Positions 15,285 through 24,595 of a stretch of DNA of 64,000 nt are shown here, piece by piece. Every line of letters begins with the position of its first letter. Position 1 is the stretch's first letter. The notes under the pieces were generated by a model that saw nothing but the letters and a program-made list of their open reading frames with translations, searched no databases and had not been told where the DNA came from. The position numbers and the translations under genes were made by a program. The stretch lies in NCBI RefSeq assembly GCF_009857535.1, contig NZ_WWCS01000009.1, forward strand, positions 1-64,000. Reading direction: 5' to 3'. This DNA is from Duganella margarita (GTDB lineage: Bacteria > Pseudomonadota > Gammaproteobacteria > Burkholderiales > Burkholderiaceae_D).

Positions 15285-17794
15285 CCGAGCACCGCGCGCA
15301 AATACGGCGCGGTGCGGCTGGCCTTGTTGCGCGCCACCTCGGCCGGTGGACCACTGGCCACAATGCGGCCGCCCTCCTCACCCGCGCCGGGACCGACATC
15401 GATCAGCCAGTCGCTATCGGCCAGCACCTGCACATTGTGTTCGACCACGATCACGCTGTTGCCGGCATCCACCAGCTTGTGCAGTTGCGCCAGCAACAGG
15501 TCGATGTCGGACGGATGCAGGCCGGTGGTCGGCTCGTCCAGCACGTACAGGGTGTCGCCCCGGCTGGCGCGTTGCAGTTCGGTCGCCAGCTTGATGCGCT
15601 GCGCCTCGCCCCCTGACAGTTCGGTGGCGGGCTGCCCCAGCCGCAGATAACCGAGGCCGACGGCGCGCAGCACGTCGAGCGCGTGGCGCAGCGGCGGCAC
15701 ATCCTCGAAGAATTCCCACGCCGCATCCACCGTCAACGCCAGCACCTCGGCGATATTGTGGTCACGATAGCGCACCGCCAACGTTTGCGGGTTGTAGCGT
15801 GCACCATCGCATTCCGGGCACGGCGCATAGACGCTGGGCAGGAACAGCAATTCAACCATCACAAAGCCCTCGCCGGAGCAATGCGGGCAGCGGCCCTTGG
15901 CGACGTTGAACGAGAAGCGCCCGGCGTCATAATGCTTGGCCTTGGCCGCACGGGTGCCGGCGAACAGCTTGCGCACGTGGTCGAACAAGCCGGTATAGGT
16001 GGCGAGATTGGAGCGCGGCGTGCGGCCGATCGGTTTCTGGTCGACCTGCACCAGCCGCCGCAGCTGCTCCATGCCGCCGGCGATATGGCCTCTCAACTCG
16101 CCTGGCTCGGCCGCGTCCAGCAGTTCCTCGCTCGATTCGACCGGCTCGGCGGCCACCGGCTGGCCCAGCTTGGCCTGCACCAGCTGGATCAGCGCCTGGC
16201 TGACCAGGCTGGACTTGCCAGAGCCGGACACGCCGCTGACGGTCGCCAGCACGCCCAGCGGGAAATCTGCGTCCAGCCCTTGCAGGTTGTTGCGCACCAC
16301 GCCGCGCAGTTGCAGCCAGCCGTTCGGCTGGCGCGGCTCACGAGTGGTCCGCTCAGCCGCGCCGAACAGGTAATGCGCGGTACGCGACTCCTTCACCGCT
16401 TTCAGCCCGCCGGGCTTGCCGCTGTACAGCACCTTGCCGCCGTGCTGCCCCGCCTTCGGGCCGACATCGATAATCCAGTCGGCATGGCGGATCACATCCA
16501 GCGCATGCTCGACCACGAACAGCGAATTGCCGGCCGCCTTCAACCGGTCCAGCGCGCGCAGCAGCGCTTCGGTATCGGCCGGATGCAGGCCGGCCGACGG
16601 CTCGTCCAGCACATACACCACGCCGAACAGGCTGGAGCGCACCTGCGTGGCCAGCCGCAACCGCTGCAATTCGCCCGGCGACAAGGTCGGCGTGCCGCGT
16701 TCCAGATTCAGATAACCAAGACCCAGATCCAGCATCACTTCCAGCCGCGCCAGCAGGTCGGCGGAAATGCGCTGCGTCACGACCACCTTCTCTGGCGATT
16801 GCTTTCTCTTGCGCGCCGGTGGCTTGCCGGCCGCGTACGGCTGCAACAACTGCGCCAGCTGGCGCAGCGACAGCCGTGAAATCTCCGTGATGTCGTGCCC
16901 GGCAAACGTGACGGACAGCGCTTCCTGTCGCAACCGCTTGCCCTCGCAGGTCGGGCAGGCCATGCTGACCAGATACTGCGCCACACGCTTCTTCATCAGC
17001 GCGCTCTCGGTGCCGGCAAAGGTCTGCAACACATACTTGCGCGCGCCGGTAAAGGTGCCCTGATAGCTCGGCGTTTCCTTGCGCTTGAGCGCGCGTTTGG
17101 TCTCGGCAGGCGTCAGGCCGGCGTACACCGGCACGGTCGGCTGCTCGTCGGTGAACAGAATCCAGTCGCGCACTTTCTTCGGCAACTCGCGCCACGGCGT
17201 GTCGACATCGTAGCCCAGCGTGACCAGAATATCGCGCAGGTTCTGGCCGTGCCAGGCCGTCGGCCACGCGGCGACGGCGCGTTCGCGGATCGTCAGGCTA
17301 TCATCCGGCACCATCGATTTTTCGGTGGCCTCGTAGACGCGGCCCAGGCCATGGCATTGCGGACAGGCGCCCTGCGGCGTGTTCGGCGAGAACGATTCCG
17401 CATACAGCAGCTCCTGCCCGGCCGGATAATCGCCGGCGCGCGAATACAGCATGCGCAGCGAATTCGACAAGGTGCTGACGCTGCCCACCGACGAGCGCGT
17501 GGTCGGCGTGCCGCGCTGCTGCTGCAAGGCTACTGCCGGCGGCAGGCCGTCGATGGCGTCCACTTCCGGCACCGGCATCTGGTGAAACAGCCGCCGCGCA
17601 TACGGCGACACCGATTCCAGATAACGCCGCTGCGCCTCCGCATACAGCGTGCCGAACGCCAGCGACGACTTGCCCGAGCCGGACACGCCGGTAAACACCA
17701 CCAGCGCATTGCGCGGGATGTCGACATCCACATTTTGTAAATTATGTTCACGCGCGCCGCGCACGCGGACGTAGCCGTCAAAGTCGGAAGACAT
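15281..17794 (-). CDS. UvrA-like excinuclease paralogue (short UvrA2-type, duplicated ABC ATPase)
   Basis: This is a UvrA-family protein of about 837 residues, roughly 100 shorter than housekeeping UvrA, as in UvrA2-type paralogues that lack the UvrB-binding insertion. It has two ABC modules: Walker A GVSGSGKSSLAFGT near the N-terminus and GVSGSGKSSLVSQ in the middle, and signature motifs LSPGELQRLRLATQ and LSGGEAQRIKLATE. CxxC zinc pairs include CPQCHG, CPTCEG, CPHCSG and CPECDG. I set the start at MSSDFDGYVRV (17794); an in-frame ATG 33 nt upstream is also possible and neither has a strong SD. The family is linked to DNA damage tolerance or drug resistance; the specific role here is unknown. 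Confidence 0.87.
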   Translation of the reverse strand: MSSDFDGYVRVRGAREHNLQNVDVDIPRNALVVFTGVSGSGKSSLAFGTLYAEAQRRYLESVSPYARRLFHQMPVPEVDAIDGLPPAVALQQQRGTPTTRSSVGSVSTLSNSLRMLYSRAGDYPAGQELLYAESFSPNTPQGACPQCHGLGRVYEATEKSMVPDDSLTIRERAVAAWPTAWHGQNLRDILVTLGYDVDTPWRELPKKVRDWILFTDEQPTVPVYAGLTPAETKRALKRKETPSYQGTFTGARKYVLQTFAGTESALMKKRVAQYLVSMACPTCEGKRLRQEALSVTFAGHDITEISRLSLRQLAQLLQPYAAGKPPARKRKQSPEKVVVTQRISADLLARLEVMLDLGLGYLNLERGTPTLSPGELQRLRLATQVRSSLFGVVYVLDEPSAGLHPADTEALLRALDRLKAAGNSLFVVEHALDVIRHADWIIDVGPKAGQHGGKVLYSGKPGGLKAVKESRTAHYLFGAAERTTREPRQPNGWLQLRGVVRNNLQGLDADFPLGVLATVSGVSGSGKSSLVSQALIQLVQAKLGQPVAAEPVESSEELLDAAEPGELRGHIAGGMEQLRRLVQVDQKPIGRTPRSNLATYTGLFDHVRKLFAGTRAAKAKHYDAGRFSFNVAKGRCPHCSGEGFVMVELLFLPSVYAPCPECDGARYNPQTLAVRYRDHNIAEVLALTVDAAWEFFEDVPPLRHALDVLRAVGLGYLRLGQPATELSGGEAQRIKLATELQRASRGDTLYVLDEPTTGLHPSDIDLLLAQLHKLVDAGNSVIVVEHNVQVLADSDWLIDVGPGAGEEGGRIVASGPPAEVARNKASRTAPYLRAVLG

Positions 17795-18001
17795 GGGCAG
17801 TCCATTAAAAGGTGATAGTCGAAGCATAGCCGATGGACGGGTTCAGGCACTGTACGCGGACGCACCGTGCCCCGGCGGGTCAGCCATTTGCGTGGGCGAG
17901 ACAGTAGAAATACCAGCCCCGCGCCACGCCGTAAGTTTGCTATTACCATCACCTTCCCGCGCTCACCGGCGCGCTCAAAACCGATAACAGGAGACTTCAA
18001 T

Positions 18002-19492
18002 ATGGCTACTTTCGTCAGGCAGTTCCGTATCCGACAGATCCTTCTTTGCATACTCACCGGGGCCGCGTTCAATGCGTCGGCGGCGCCGGTGTCACTACCC
18101 TCGTACAATATCGACCCCGCGCTGAGCTCGGTCTCCGGGCTGTCGTCCGGCGGCTTCATGGCGGTGCAATTGCATGTCGCGTATTCCGCCACCTTCCGCG
18201 CCGGCGCCGGCATTGTCGCCGGCGGCCCGTTCGACTGTGCGCAAGGTTCCGTGCTGACGGCGACCGGCCCCTGCATGGCCGCCACCAGCGCCAGCAAGCC
18301 GGCCACCAGCACGCTGATCAGCACCACAGACAGCTGGGCCAGCCAAGGCAGCATTGACGCCACCAGCAACCTCGCCGCCTCGCGCGTCTACCTGTATTCG
18401 GGCAGCATCGACAGCACCGTCAAGCAACTGGTGATGAACGAGGCCAAGACCTACTACCAGCACTACATCAACAGCGCCAACATCTTCTACAAAAACAACC
18501 TGGCGTCAGAACACGCCATGGTGACCGACGATTTCGGCAGCGGCTGCAGCGTCAAGGCCAGCCCCTACATCAACAACTGCAACTTCGACCTGGCCGGCGA
18601 GATCCTGAAATGGATCTACGGCCCGCTGAATGCCCGCAACACCGGTACGCTGGGCGGCAGCTTTATCGAATTTAACCAGGCCGAGTTCATCGCCAGCCCG
18701 GCCAGCCACGGCATGGCGACCAGCGGATGGGCCTACGTGCCGGCCAGTTGCGGCGCCGGCCAGCAGTGCAAGGTGCACGTGGTACTGCACGGCTGCCAGC
18801 AAGACCCGACCAGGATCCAGGACAAGTATTACCGCAACACTGGCTACAACCGCTGGGCCGACACCAACAACATCGTATTGCTGTATCCGCAGACGACACC
18901 CAGCAGCGGCGGCAATCCCAATGGCTGCTGGGACTGGTGGGGTTATGACGATGCCAATTATGCGAAGAAAAGCGGCCGTCAGATGGCGGCCATCAAGGCC
19001 ATGGTCGACCGCGTGGCGGCCGGGACCAGTGGCGGCGGCGATGCCCTGCCCGCGCCAACCGGCCTGCAAGTCACCGGCGTGACCACCACCGCCGTCACGC
19101 TGGCGTGGAACGGCACGGCCGGCGCCGCCGCTTACGACGTCTACCGTGGCGGCGCCAAAGTCAACGCCGCGCCGGTCAGCACGACCACATATACCGACAG
19201 CGGCCTGGCGTCCGGCGCGACCTACAGCTACGCCGTCAGGGCGTTGACGACGGCTGGGGCTGCGGGCGCAGCATCGGCCAGCGTCACGGCGACCACCACG
19301 CAGTCCGGCTACGCGTGCACCACCACTACCGCCAGCAACTACGCGCACGTCACGGCCGGCCGGGCCGTGTATAGCCTTGGCTATGCGCTGGCCAAAGGCT
19401 CCAACCAGAACATGGGGCTGTACAACGTGTTCATCACCACCACGCTGGCGCAGACCAGCGCCGGCTACTATGTGATCGGCAGTTGCCCGTGA
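18002..19492 (+). CDS. Secreted short-chain-length PHA (PHB) depolymerase with FN3 domain
   Basis: This 496-residue exported esterase hydrolyses polyhydroxyalkanoate. The start at 18002 follows SD AGGAGACTT, and a signal peptide runs to about residue 27 (FNASAAP). The catalytic domain has the lipase box GLSSGGFMA (nucleophile Ser) near the N-terminus, the oxyanion-type motif VVLHGCQQDP and a late NGCWDWWGYDD block. These match the catalytic-domain type 2 family. A fibronectin type III linker (about 350-433) and a C-terminal domain starting CTTTTASNYAHVTAGRA (about 437-496), probably the polymer-binding module, follow. It is a single-gene unit; the convergent peptidase gene ends 8 nt away. Confidence 0.9.
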   Translation: MATFVRQFRIRQILLCILTGAAFNASAAPVSLPSYNIDPALSSVSGLSSGGFMAVQLHVAYSATFRAGAGIVAGGPFDCAQGSVLTATGPCMAATSASKPATSTLISTTDSWASQGSIDATSNLAASRVYLYSGSIDSTVKQLVMNEAKTYYQHYINSANIFYKNNLASEHAMVTDDFGSGCSVKASPYINNCNFDLAGEILKWIYGPLNARNTGTLGGSFIEFNQAEFIASPASHGMATSGWAYVPASCGAGQQCKVHVVLHGCQQDPTRIQDKYYRNTGYNRWADTNNIVLLYPQTTPSSGGNPNGCWDWWGYDDANYAKKSGRQMAAIKAMVDRVAAGTSGGGDALPAPTGLQVTGVTTTAVTLAWNGTAGAAAYDVYRGGAKVNAAPVSTTTYTDSGLASGATYSYAVRALTTAGAAGAASASVTATTTQSGYACTTTTASNYAHVTAGRAVYSLGYALAKGSNQNMGLYNVFITTTLAQTSAGYYVIGSCP

Positions 19493-19499
19493 AGCGGGA

Positions 19500-20393
19500 T
19501 TAGCGTTCGGCGGTGGGCGTGCTGGCGTTGGCATGCCAGCCGGACTGGGTCTGGCTGACGGCGATCAGGCCGGTATTGGCATCGGGCGGCACCAGCCCGA
19601 TGCCCTTGCGCAGCGCGTCGTGCAAGTCCATGCCGTCTTCGATCCAGTGATATACCCGCAGCGCCAGCATGGTGCGAATGATGTACTCGCCAATCCCGGT
19701 GGCGGCCACCGCACCGGCCGGCCCGGCGTAGAAGCCGCAGCCGACCAGTGGCGTGTCGCCCACCCGCCCCAGCAGCGATGGCGCCGAACCGCCGGTCGAG
19801 CCGGCCACGGCAAAATGGCCGTTGGCGTCGCGCACCACCGCGCCGACCGTGTCGCAGCCCTGGCTGCCGGCGACGGTCGGCACGCTGTCGTAGTTCCAGA
19901 AACGGGCGAACTCGCCGTTGTCGACGCCGGCCATCGGCCGCTGTCCGGCCGCCATTTTGGCCAGCAGCGCCGCGTGCTTGCGGCGCGCGGTATCGGGGAT
20001 CACATCGTGCGGCCCATGGCCCATCAGCCGGGCAAAGCGCTGCGCGCCTTCGCCCACCAGCAGATAATGCGGCGTGCGCGCCACGTCGCGCGCCACCAGA
20101 ATGGGATTTTTGACCGAACGCAGCGCCGCCACGGCGGCCAGCGTGCCATGCGTGTCCATCAGCGCGGCATCCATTTCGACGGTCTCGCCGTCCAGCCCTA
20201 GCGCGGAGCCGGTGCCGGCATTGAAGCGGTCGTCGTCTTCCAGCACCAGCACGGCGGCAATCGCCGCCGCCAGCGCGGTATCGCCGTCCGCCAGCTGGCG
20301 CAGGGCCGCGTCGGCGGCCCGCTGGCAGCCATCGCTGAGCTCCGCCCCGGCGCCGGCGCCGCCGTGCACCACGACTGCTGGCTTCATGTTCAT
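19500..20393 (-). CDS. Isoaspartyl peptidase/L-asparaginase (plant-type, Ntn hydrolase)
   Basis: This 297-residue cytosolic precursor autocleaves before its catalytic threonine, in GCDTVGAVVRDANGHFAVAGST. It begins VVVHGGAGAG and has FNAGTGSALGLDGETVEMDA, both family signatures. The mature beta chain carries GSTGGSAPSLLGRVGDTPLVG and the substrate-binding GIGEYIIRT. The start at 20393 has SD GGAG 8 nt upstream; the open frame extends 20 codons further without a better site. The enzyme removes isoaspartyl residues and hydrolyses asparagine. No functional link to neighbours is visible. Confidence 0.92.
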   Translation of the reverse strand: MNMKPAVVVHGGAGAGAELSDGCQRAADAALRQLADGDTALAAAIAAVLVLEDDDRFNAGTGSALGLDGETVEMDAALMDTHGTLAAVAALRSVKNPILVARDVARTPHYLLVGEGAQRFARLMGHGPHDVIPDTARRKHAALLAKMAAGQRPMAGVDNGEFARFWNYDSVPTVAGSQGCDTVGAVVRDANGHFAVAGSTGGSAPSLLGRVGDTPLVGCGFYAGPAGAVAATGIGEYIIRTMLALRVYHWIEDGMDLHDALRKGIGLVPPDANTGLIAVSQTQSGWHANASTPTAER

Positions 20394-20494
20394 CGTTAAC
20401 GCTCCCGATATGCTAATCACCGCATTATGTGGCGTCCAGCCTGCCGCCGGCATCGGGGCGCGTGCTGCGTCGGCGTAAGACCAGGCTTACGCGG

Positions 20495-22231
20495 CTAGTG
20501 TTTTACATCCGGCACATAGGCGGTGATGAAGGCGTAGCAGACCTGGGCATCGCCGGCGATGGCGTCAAAGCGCATCGGCTGCACCTGGCGGCCGCGAAAA
20601 TCCGGGCCGTGGCGGCGCGCCGCCGCATCGTCCGGTAGCAGCATGCTCCAGTGGGTGAACACGCGGCGCTTGGCGCGCTGGTGGATCACCACCCGCACAT
20701 TGTCGTGCAGGCCGCTGGTGCGGATGCGCTCGAAGGTCTCCATCACCTTCCCGTGCTCGCCTTCCAGCATCTGCATGAAACGTTCGTTCTCGTACAGCAG
20801 GCAGCCGGTCAGGCCGGCGCGGGCGTTGTTGACGCGGGTGCGCTCGAGCAGCTGATCCAGCTGCGCGGTCGACAGCGGCGCCACCGCCTCGCTGACGTAC
20901 AGCAGGAAGTACAGCCCGGTATCCTTGGCCGGCTCGACATTGAGCGCCTGCCGCTCGAACGCCGCCACCAGTTCGCCGGCCGGCATCGGCCGGTAGAAAT
21001 AATAGCCCTGGATCAGGTCGCAGCCGTAGCCGCACAGCTCCAGCTGCTGGGCCGCCGTCTCCACCCCTTCAGCCACCAGTTTGAGGCCGAGCGCGCGGCC
21101 GAGGCCGACCACCGCCTCCACCACCGCCCGGCTCTCGCCGCTCTCGGCAATATCCTTGATGAAGGAGCGGTCGATCTTCAGCACGTCCACCGGCAGGCGC
21201 GCCAGCTGCGCCAGCGACGAATAGCCGGTGCCGAAATCGTCCATCGCCAGCCGCAGGCCCAGCTCGGCAAAGCGACCCAGCACGCGCAGCTTGGCGTCGA
21301 TCTCGACCATCAGCATGCTCTCGGTGATTTCCACCAGCAGGCGGCGCGGGTCGGCGCCGGTATCGGCCAGGATGGCGGCAAACACGTCCGCCAGCGCCGG
21401 ATCGTCCAGCTGCCGCACCGAAACGTTGACCGACACATACGGCGCCGCCGCGCCCCAGCGCCGGTACCAGTCGCGCTCGGCCAGGCAGGCCTGGCGGAAC
21501 ACCCACGCGCCGATCGGAATGATGGCGCCGCTGGCCTCGGCAATCGGAATGAATTCCACCGGCGACACCTCGCCCTGCTGCGGGAACCAGCGCAGCAGCA
21601 GCTCGGCGCCGACGATGCGGCCACTGCCGGCGTCGACAATCGGCTGGAAGCGCGGCGCCAGCTCGTCGCGCTCCAGCGCCAGGTGCAGGCGGTGCGCCAG
21701 ATCCATGCGCTGCAAGGCGCGTTGATGCATTTGCGGGTCGAAGAATTGCCAGCCATTGCCGCCGGCCGCACGCGCCGCCTGCACCGCCGCTGCGGCAAAG
21801 CGCAGCAGCAGGTCGCCGTCCTCGTCGGCGGCATCGCCAGCCGTCGCCAGACCGATGCTGGCGGTGACTGCGGCGCTATCGCCGCCGATGGCGAGCGGCG
21901 CCTGCACCGCCAGCTGGATGCGTTCGGCCAGCGCCGCCAGCGTGGCCGGCGCCGTCACCTGCTCGCAGATAATGGCGAATTCGTCCGCGCCGAGCCGCGC
22001 CACCAGTTCGCCGGCGCGCGCCAGGTGCTGCAGGCGGCGGCCGATTTCGCGCAGCAGCGCGTCGCCATTGTCCTGGCCGTGCAGGTCATTGACCGTCTGA
22101 AAGCCATCCAGGTCGATCAGCACCAACCCCACCTGCGCGTGGGCACGCAGGGAGCGCTGGAGGGCGGAACGCAAACCTTCGCGGAAGGCGGCGCGGTCCG
22201 CCAGGCCGGTCAATACGTCAAACGTACTCAT
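20495..22231 (-). CDS. GGDEF-EAL-BLUF blue-light-responsive cyclic-di-GMP protein
   Basis: This 578-residue cytosolic signalling protein starts at 22231 (MSTFDVLTGLADRAAF; SD AGGA). The GGDEF domain (about 1-165) has a degenerate active site, LGADEF, in place of GGDEF. The EAL domain (about 185-430) has GAELLLRW, ITESMLM, DDFGTGYSSL, KIDRSFI and EGVET, so it is probably an active c-di-GMP phosphodiesterase. A BLUF flavin domain (about 437-535) keeps all key residues: Y445 (LLYVSEA), N468/N469 (NNARAGLTG), Q487 (FMQMLEG) and W528 (HWSML). BLUF is at the C-terminus, whereas the well-known BLUF-EAL proteins carry it first. Light control of c-di-GMP turnover is inferred. Confidence 0.9.
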   Translation of the reverse strand: MSTFDVLTGLADRAAFREGLRSALQRSLRAHAQVGLVLIDLDGFQTVNDLHGQDNGDALLREIGRRLQHLARAGELVARLGADEFAIICEQVTAPATLAALAERIQLAVQAPLAIGGDSAAVTASIGLATAGDAADEDGDLLLRFAAAAVQAARAAGGNGWQFFDPQMHQRALQRMDLAHRLHLALERDELAPRFQPIVDAGSGRIVGAELLLRWFPQQGEVSPVEFIPIAEASGAIIPIGAWVFRQACLAERDWYRRWGAAAPYVSVNVSVRQLDDPALADVFAAILADTGADPRRLLVEITESMLMVEIDAKLRVLGRFAELGLRLAMDDFGTGYSSLAQLARLPVDVLKIDRSFIKDIAESGESRAVVEAVVGLGRALGLKLVAEGVETAAQQLELCGYGCDLIQGYYFYRPMPAGELVAAFERQALNVEPAKDTGLYFLLYVSEAVAPLSTAQLDQLLERTRVNNARAGLTGCLLYENERFMQMLEGEHGKVMETFERIRTSGLHDNVRVVIHQRAKRRVFTHWSMLLPDDAAARRHGPDFRGRQVQPMRFDAIAGDAQVCYAFITAYVPDVKH

Positions 22232-22286
22232 TTGAAATCCTGCAACGCAGCTTTGGAATCGAAAAACCACAGTATAAAGGCTTACC

Positions 22287-22301
22287 AAAAGCAATGCTTT
22301 T
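22287..22301 (-). terminator. Small AT-rich hairpin after the TIM-barrel/SUMF1 gene
   Basis: AAAAGC/GCTTTT arms with a 3-nt loop lie 20 nt past the stop of the gene at 22321-24501, read on the minus strand. The stem is short and GC-poor and no long U-tract follows, so it is at best a weak terminator. Confidence 0.25.
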
Positions 22302-22320
22302 AACACGCCTCAACATTGCG

Positions 22321-24501
22321 CTACTCGGCGTCGGCCACGCAGCGGAAGCCCACGGTGGCCGCACGGTCGCGTCCCGGCGCCATCAGCAACAGCTTGCCGT
22401 GCTGGTCGTTGCGGTAGGCTGGCGGGAAGTACCAGATCGACCCTTGCGGCTGGTATGAGCTGCCACCGCGCAGAATGGCGAAGCGGGTGTGGGCGTCGCT
22501 GTACTCGTCGGTCCACTGCCAGACGTTGCCGACCAGATCCTGCACGCCGAACGGGCTGGCGCCCTGCGGATGGGCGTCGACATCGTCCGGCGTGGCCACG
22601 GCCCGGCCGGTGGCCGGCTGCGGCACCGCGTCGGCGCGCCAGGTGTCGCCCCACGGGTAGATGCGGCCTTGGCTGCCGCTGGCGGCATATTGCCATTCCC
22701 ATTCACGCGGCAGGCGCTTGCCGGCCCAGGCCGCGTAGGCGCGGGCGTCCTCCAGACCGACCCAGGTGACTGGTTTGTTGCCCCAGCCGGCGGGATAGCT
22801 GCCGTTCTGCCAATGCCTGAGGAAATTGGCGTCGTCGGCCGGATGGTAATGGGTGGCGTCGACAAACGCCTTGAACTGGGCGTTGCTGACCGGGTAGCGG
22901 TCGATGAAGAAGCGCGCCATCTGCATGCTGCGCTGGTGGAAGCGGCGCGCACCGTCTTCCCATGGATACTGCACGTCCACGCCGATGCTGTTGCCGCCTT
23001 CAATCGCCAACCCGCGCACGCTGAAGTCGAACGGCCCGGCCGGAATTTCGACCATGCCGGCCGGCGCACTGCTGACCGGTTTGGTGGATGCGACCGGTGT
23101 TTGCGTCTGCGGCAAGGCAGCCCACTCGGCGGACCAGTCGCGCAAGGGACGCCGGGTCATCGCCTTCATCTTGTCCAGGCTGGCCACGGTGGCGGCGTCC
23201 GGCGCGCCGTTGGTCATCAACACCGCGCCAAAGCCGCGCGCTTCAATCGGGAACGACAGCAGCACGCCGTCGCCGTAACGCGCGGCCGCCAGTTCCACGC
23301 CGTGATAGGCATCGAAATAGCGCGCGCCGGCGCGGTACGGCACCCGCAGCTGCACGCCGTCGCTATCGTATTCGTTGCGGTTGACGATGGTCCACAGCGT
23401 GGCGTCGGCCAGCGGCCAGCGGCTGGTGAACACGCCGTACTGGCGCGCCGGATAATGCGGCTCCCAGTCCGGGCTGACCAGGAAGCGCGCATAGCTGCGC
23501 TCCAGCGTGGCGACGCGGCGGGTGGCTTCGCCGTCGCGCGGCGTGATGCCGTTCCAGATGCCCCAGATGTTTTCCCAGCTCTCCCAGCCCACGCCGTTGA
23601 AGAAGGCGAATTGCAGGTCATCGGTCTTGCTGCGGTTCCAGCGGTCCGAGATGTTGACCATGTGGCGCGGCTCCAGCCACTTGTAGCGGTCCACCGTCGG
23701 CGCGAACGGAAAGGTGTACTGGCCCCAGGTCATCAGGTTCCAGGCCAGCGCCTCGTCGGACGGCAGGCCCTCGGGCTGGAATACCAGCGGATGGCCGGTC
23801 TTGTCGGCCGCCAGCGTGAAGGCCAGCGGCACGCCGTCCTGCGTATCGCCGTTGATGCCGTCGGCGCCGATCTCCTTCATCAGCGCGGCCAACGCGTCGG
23901 GCCACGAGCGATCCAGCGCGCGCGTGCCCTGGTCCCACAACATCATCGGGAACATCACCCGCACGCCACGGCGGTGGAAGTCGGCCACCATCTGCTTCAC
24001 CGCCGGAATGCCGCCCGGCAGCGAATGCACCATGTCGATGGTGTTGCGGTCGTCGAGACCGATATTCGGATAAGTCGGCCACACCAGCACCGCATCGATG
24101 CCGCCGAAGCGCTGGACCAGATCGTCCAGATAGCGGTCCACAGTATACCGGCGGGTGGCCGGATCGTAGAAATAGCGGTCCTCGACCATCATCTGCGCCT
24201 GCATGAAACTCGATTGCGTCCACGCCGCCGATGGCCGTGCATAGCGGCTGCCATCGTAGCCGACGCGGATGCGGCGCTCCTCGCGCCAGTGACGCAGGTC
24301 CTGCAGCCAATCCTGATGATCGGCCGCCGAACACGGGCTCCACTGCCCTTCCCACGGCTGGTTCATCGTCAGGCAAGCCGGCGCCGGAATCGCCAGCTGC
24401 GTGTACGACCCATGCGGCACATGCCGCGTATCCTGCGCCCGGGACGGCGCCGCCAAGGCCGTCAGCAATACCCCGCATAGCGTCATTGAAAGCAGTTTCA
24501 T
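22321..24501 (-). CDS. Secreted TIM-barrel glycoside-hydrolase-like protein fused to a SUMF1/FGE-like domain
   Basis: This exported protein has 726 residues with a signal peptide (1-22, ending PSRA). Residues of about 60-460 look like a glycosidase TIM barrel: IDAVLVWPTYPNIGLDDRNT, GVRVMFPMMLWDQGTR, EIGADGINGDTQDG and a beta-rich tail. Residues of about 490-726 are a formylglycine-generating-enzyme-fold domain (MVEIPAGPFDF, PVSNAQFKAFVDATHY, KRLPREWEWQYAASG, GNVWQWTDEY, LRGGSSYQPQG). The two catalytic cysteines of true FGE are absent; after GGS the sequence is SYQPQG. The domain is therefore unlikely to make formylglycine and may bind ligand. Substrate unknown. It is divergent from the CocE hydrolase gene 94 bp away. 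Confidence 0.8.
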   Translation of the reverse strand: MKLLSMTLCGVLLTALAAPSRAQDTRHVPHGSYTQLAIPAPACLTMNQPWEGQWSPCSAADHQDWLQDLRHWREERRIRVGYDGSRYARPSAAWTQSSFMQAQMMVEDRYFYDPATRRYTVDRYLDDLVQRFGGIDAVLVWPTYPNIGLDDRNTIDMVHSLPGGIPAVKQMVADFHRRGVRVMFPMMLWDQGTRALDRSWPDALAALMKEIGADGINGDTQDGVPLAFTLAADKTGHPLVFQPEGLPSDEALAWNLMTWGQYTFPFAPTVDRYKWLEPRHMVNISDRWNRSKTDDLQFAFFNGVGWESWENIWGIWNGITPRDGEATRRVATLERSYARFLVSPDWEPHYPARQYGVFTSRWPLADATLWTIVNRNEYDSDGVQLRVPYRAGARYFDAYHGVELAAARYGDGVLLSFPIEARGFGAVLMTNGAPDAATVASLDKMKAMTRRPLRDWSAEWAALPQTQTPVASTKPVSSAPAGMVEIPAGPFDFSVRGLAIEGGNSIGVDVQYPWEDGARRFHQRSMQMARFFIDRYPVSNAQFKAFVDATHYHPADDANFLRHWQNGSYPAGWGNKPVTWVGLEDARAYAAWAGKRLPREWEWQYAASGSQGRIYPWGDTWRADAVPQPATGRAVATPDDVDAHPQGASPFGVQDLVGNVWQWTDEYSDAHTRFAILRGGSSYQPQGSIWYFPPAYRNDQHGKLLLMAPGRDRAATVGFRCVADAE

Positions 24502-24595
24502 GCGACAAAGTTCCTGAATACAATAAATTTTTACAATTTAACGCATCGAGCCGGATTACACTAGACGGGTTTGCCATCTCATCCATAAGGATTCC

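Noticed and set aside
22321..23060. A second formylglycine-generating enzyme
   Set aside because: The SUMF1-fold domain lacks both catalytic cysteines, so it is not a sulfatase maturase.
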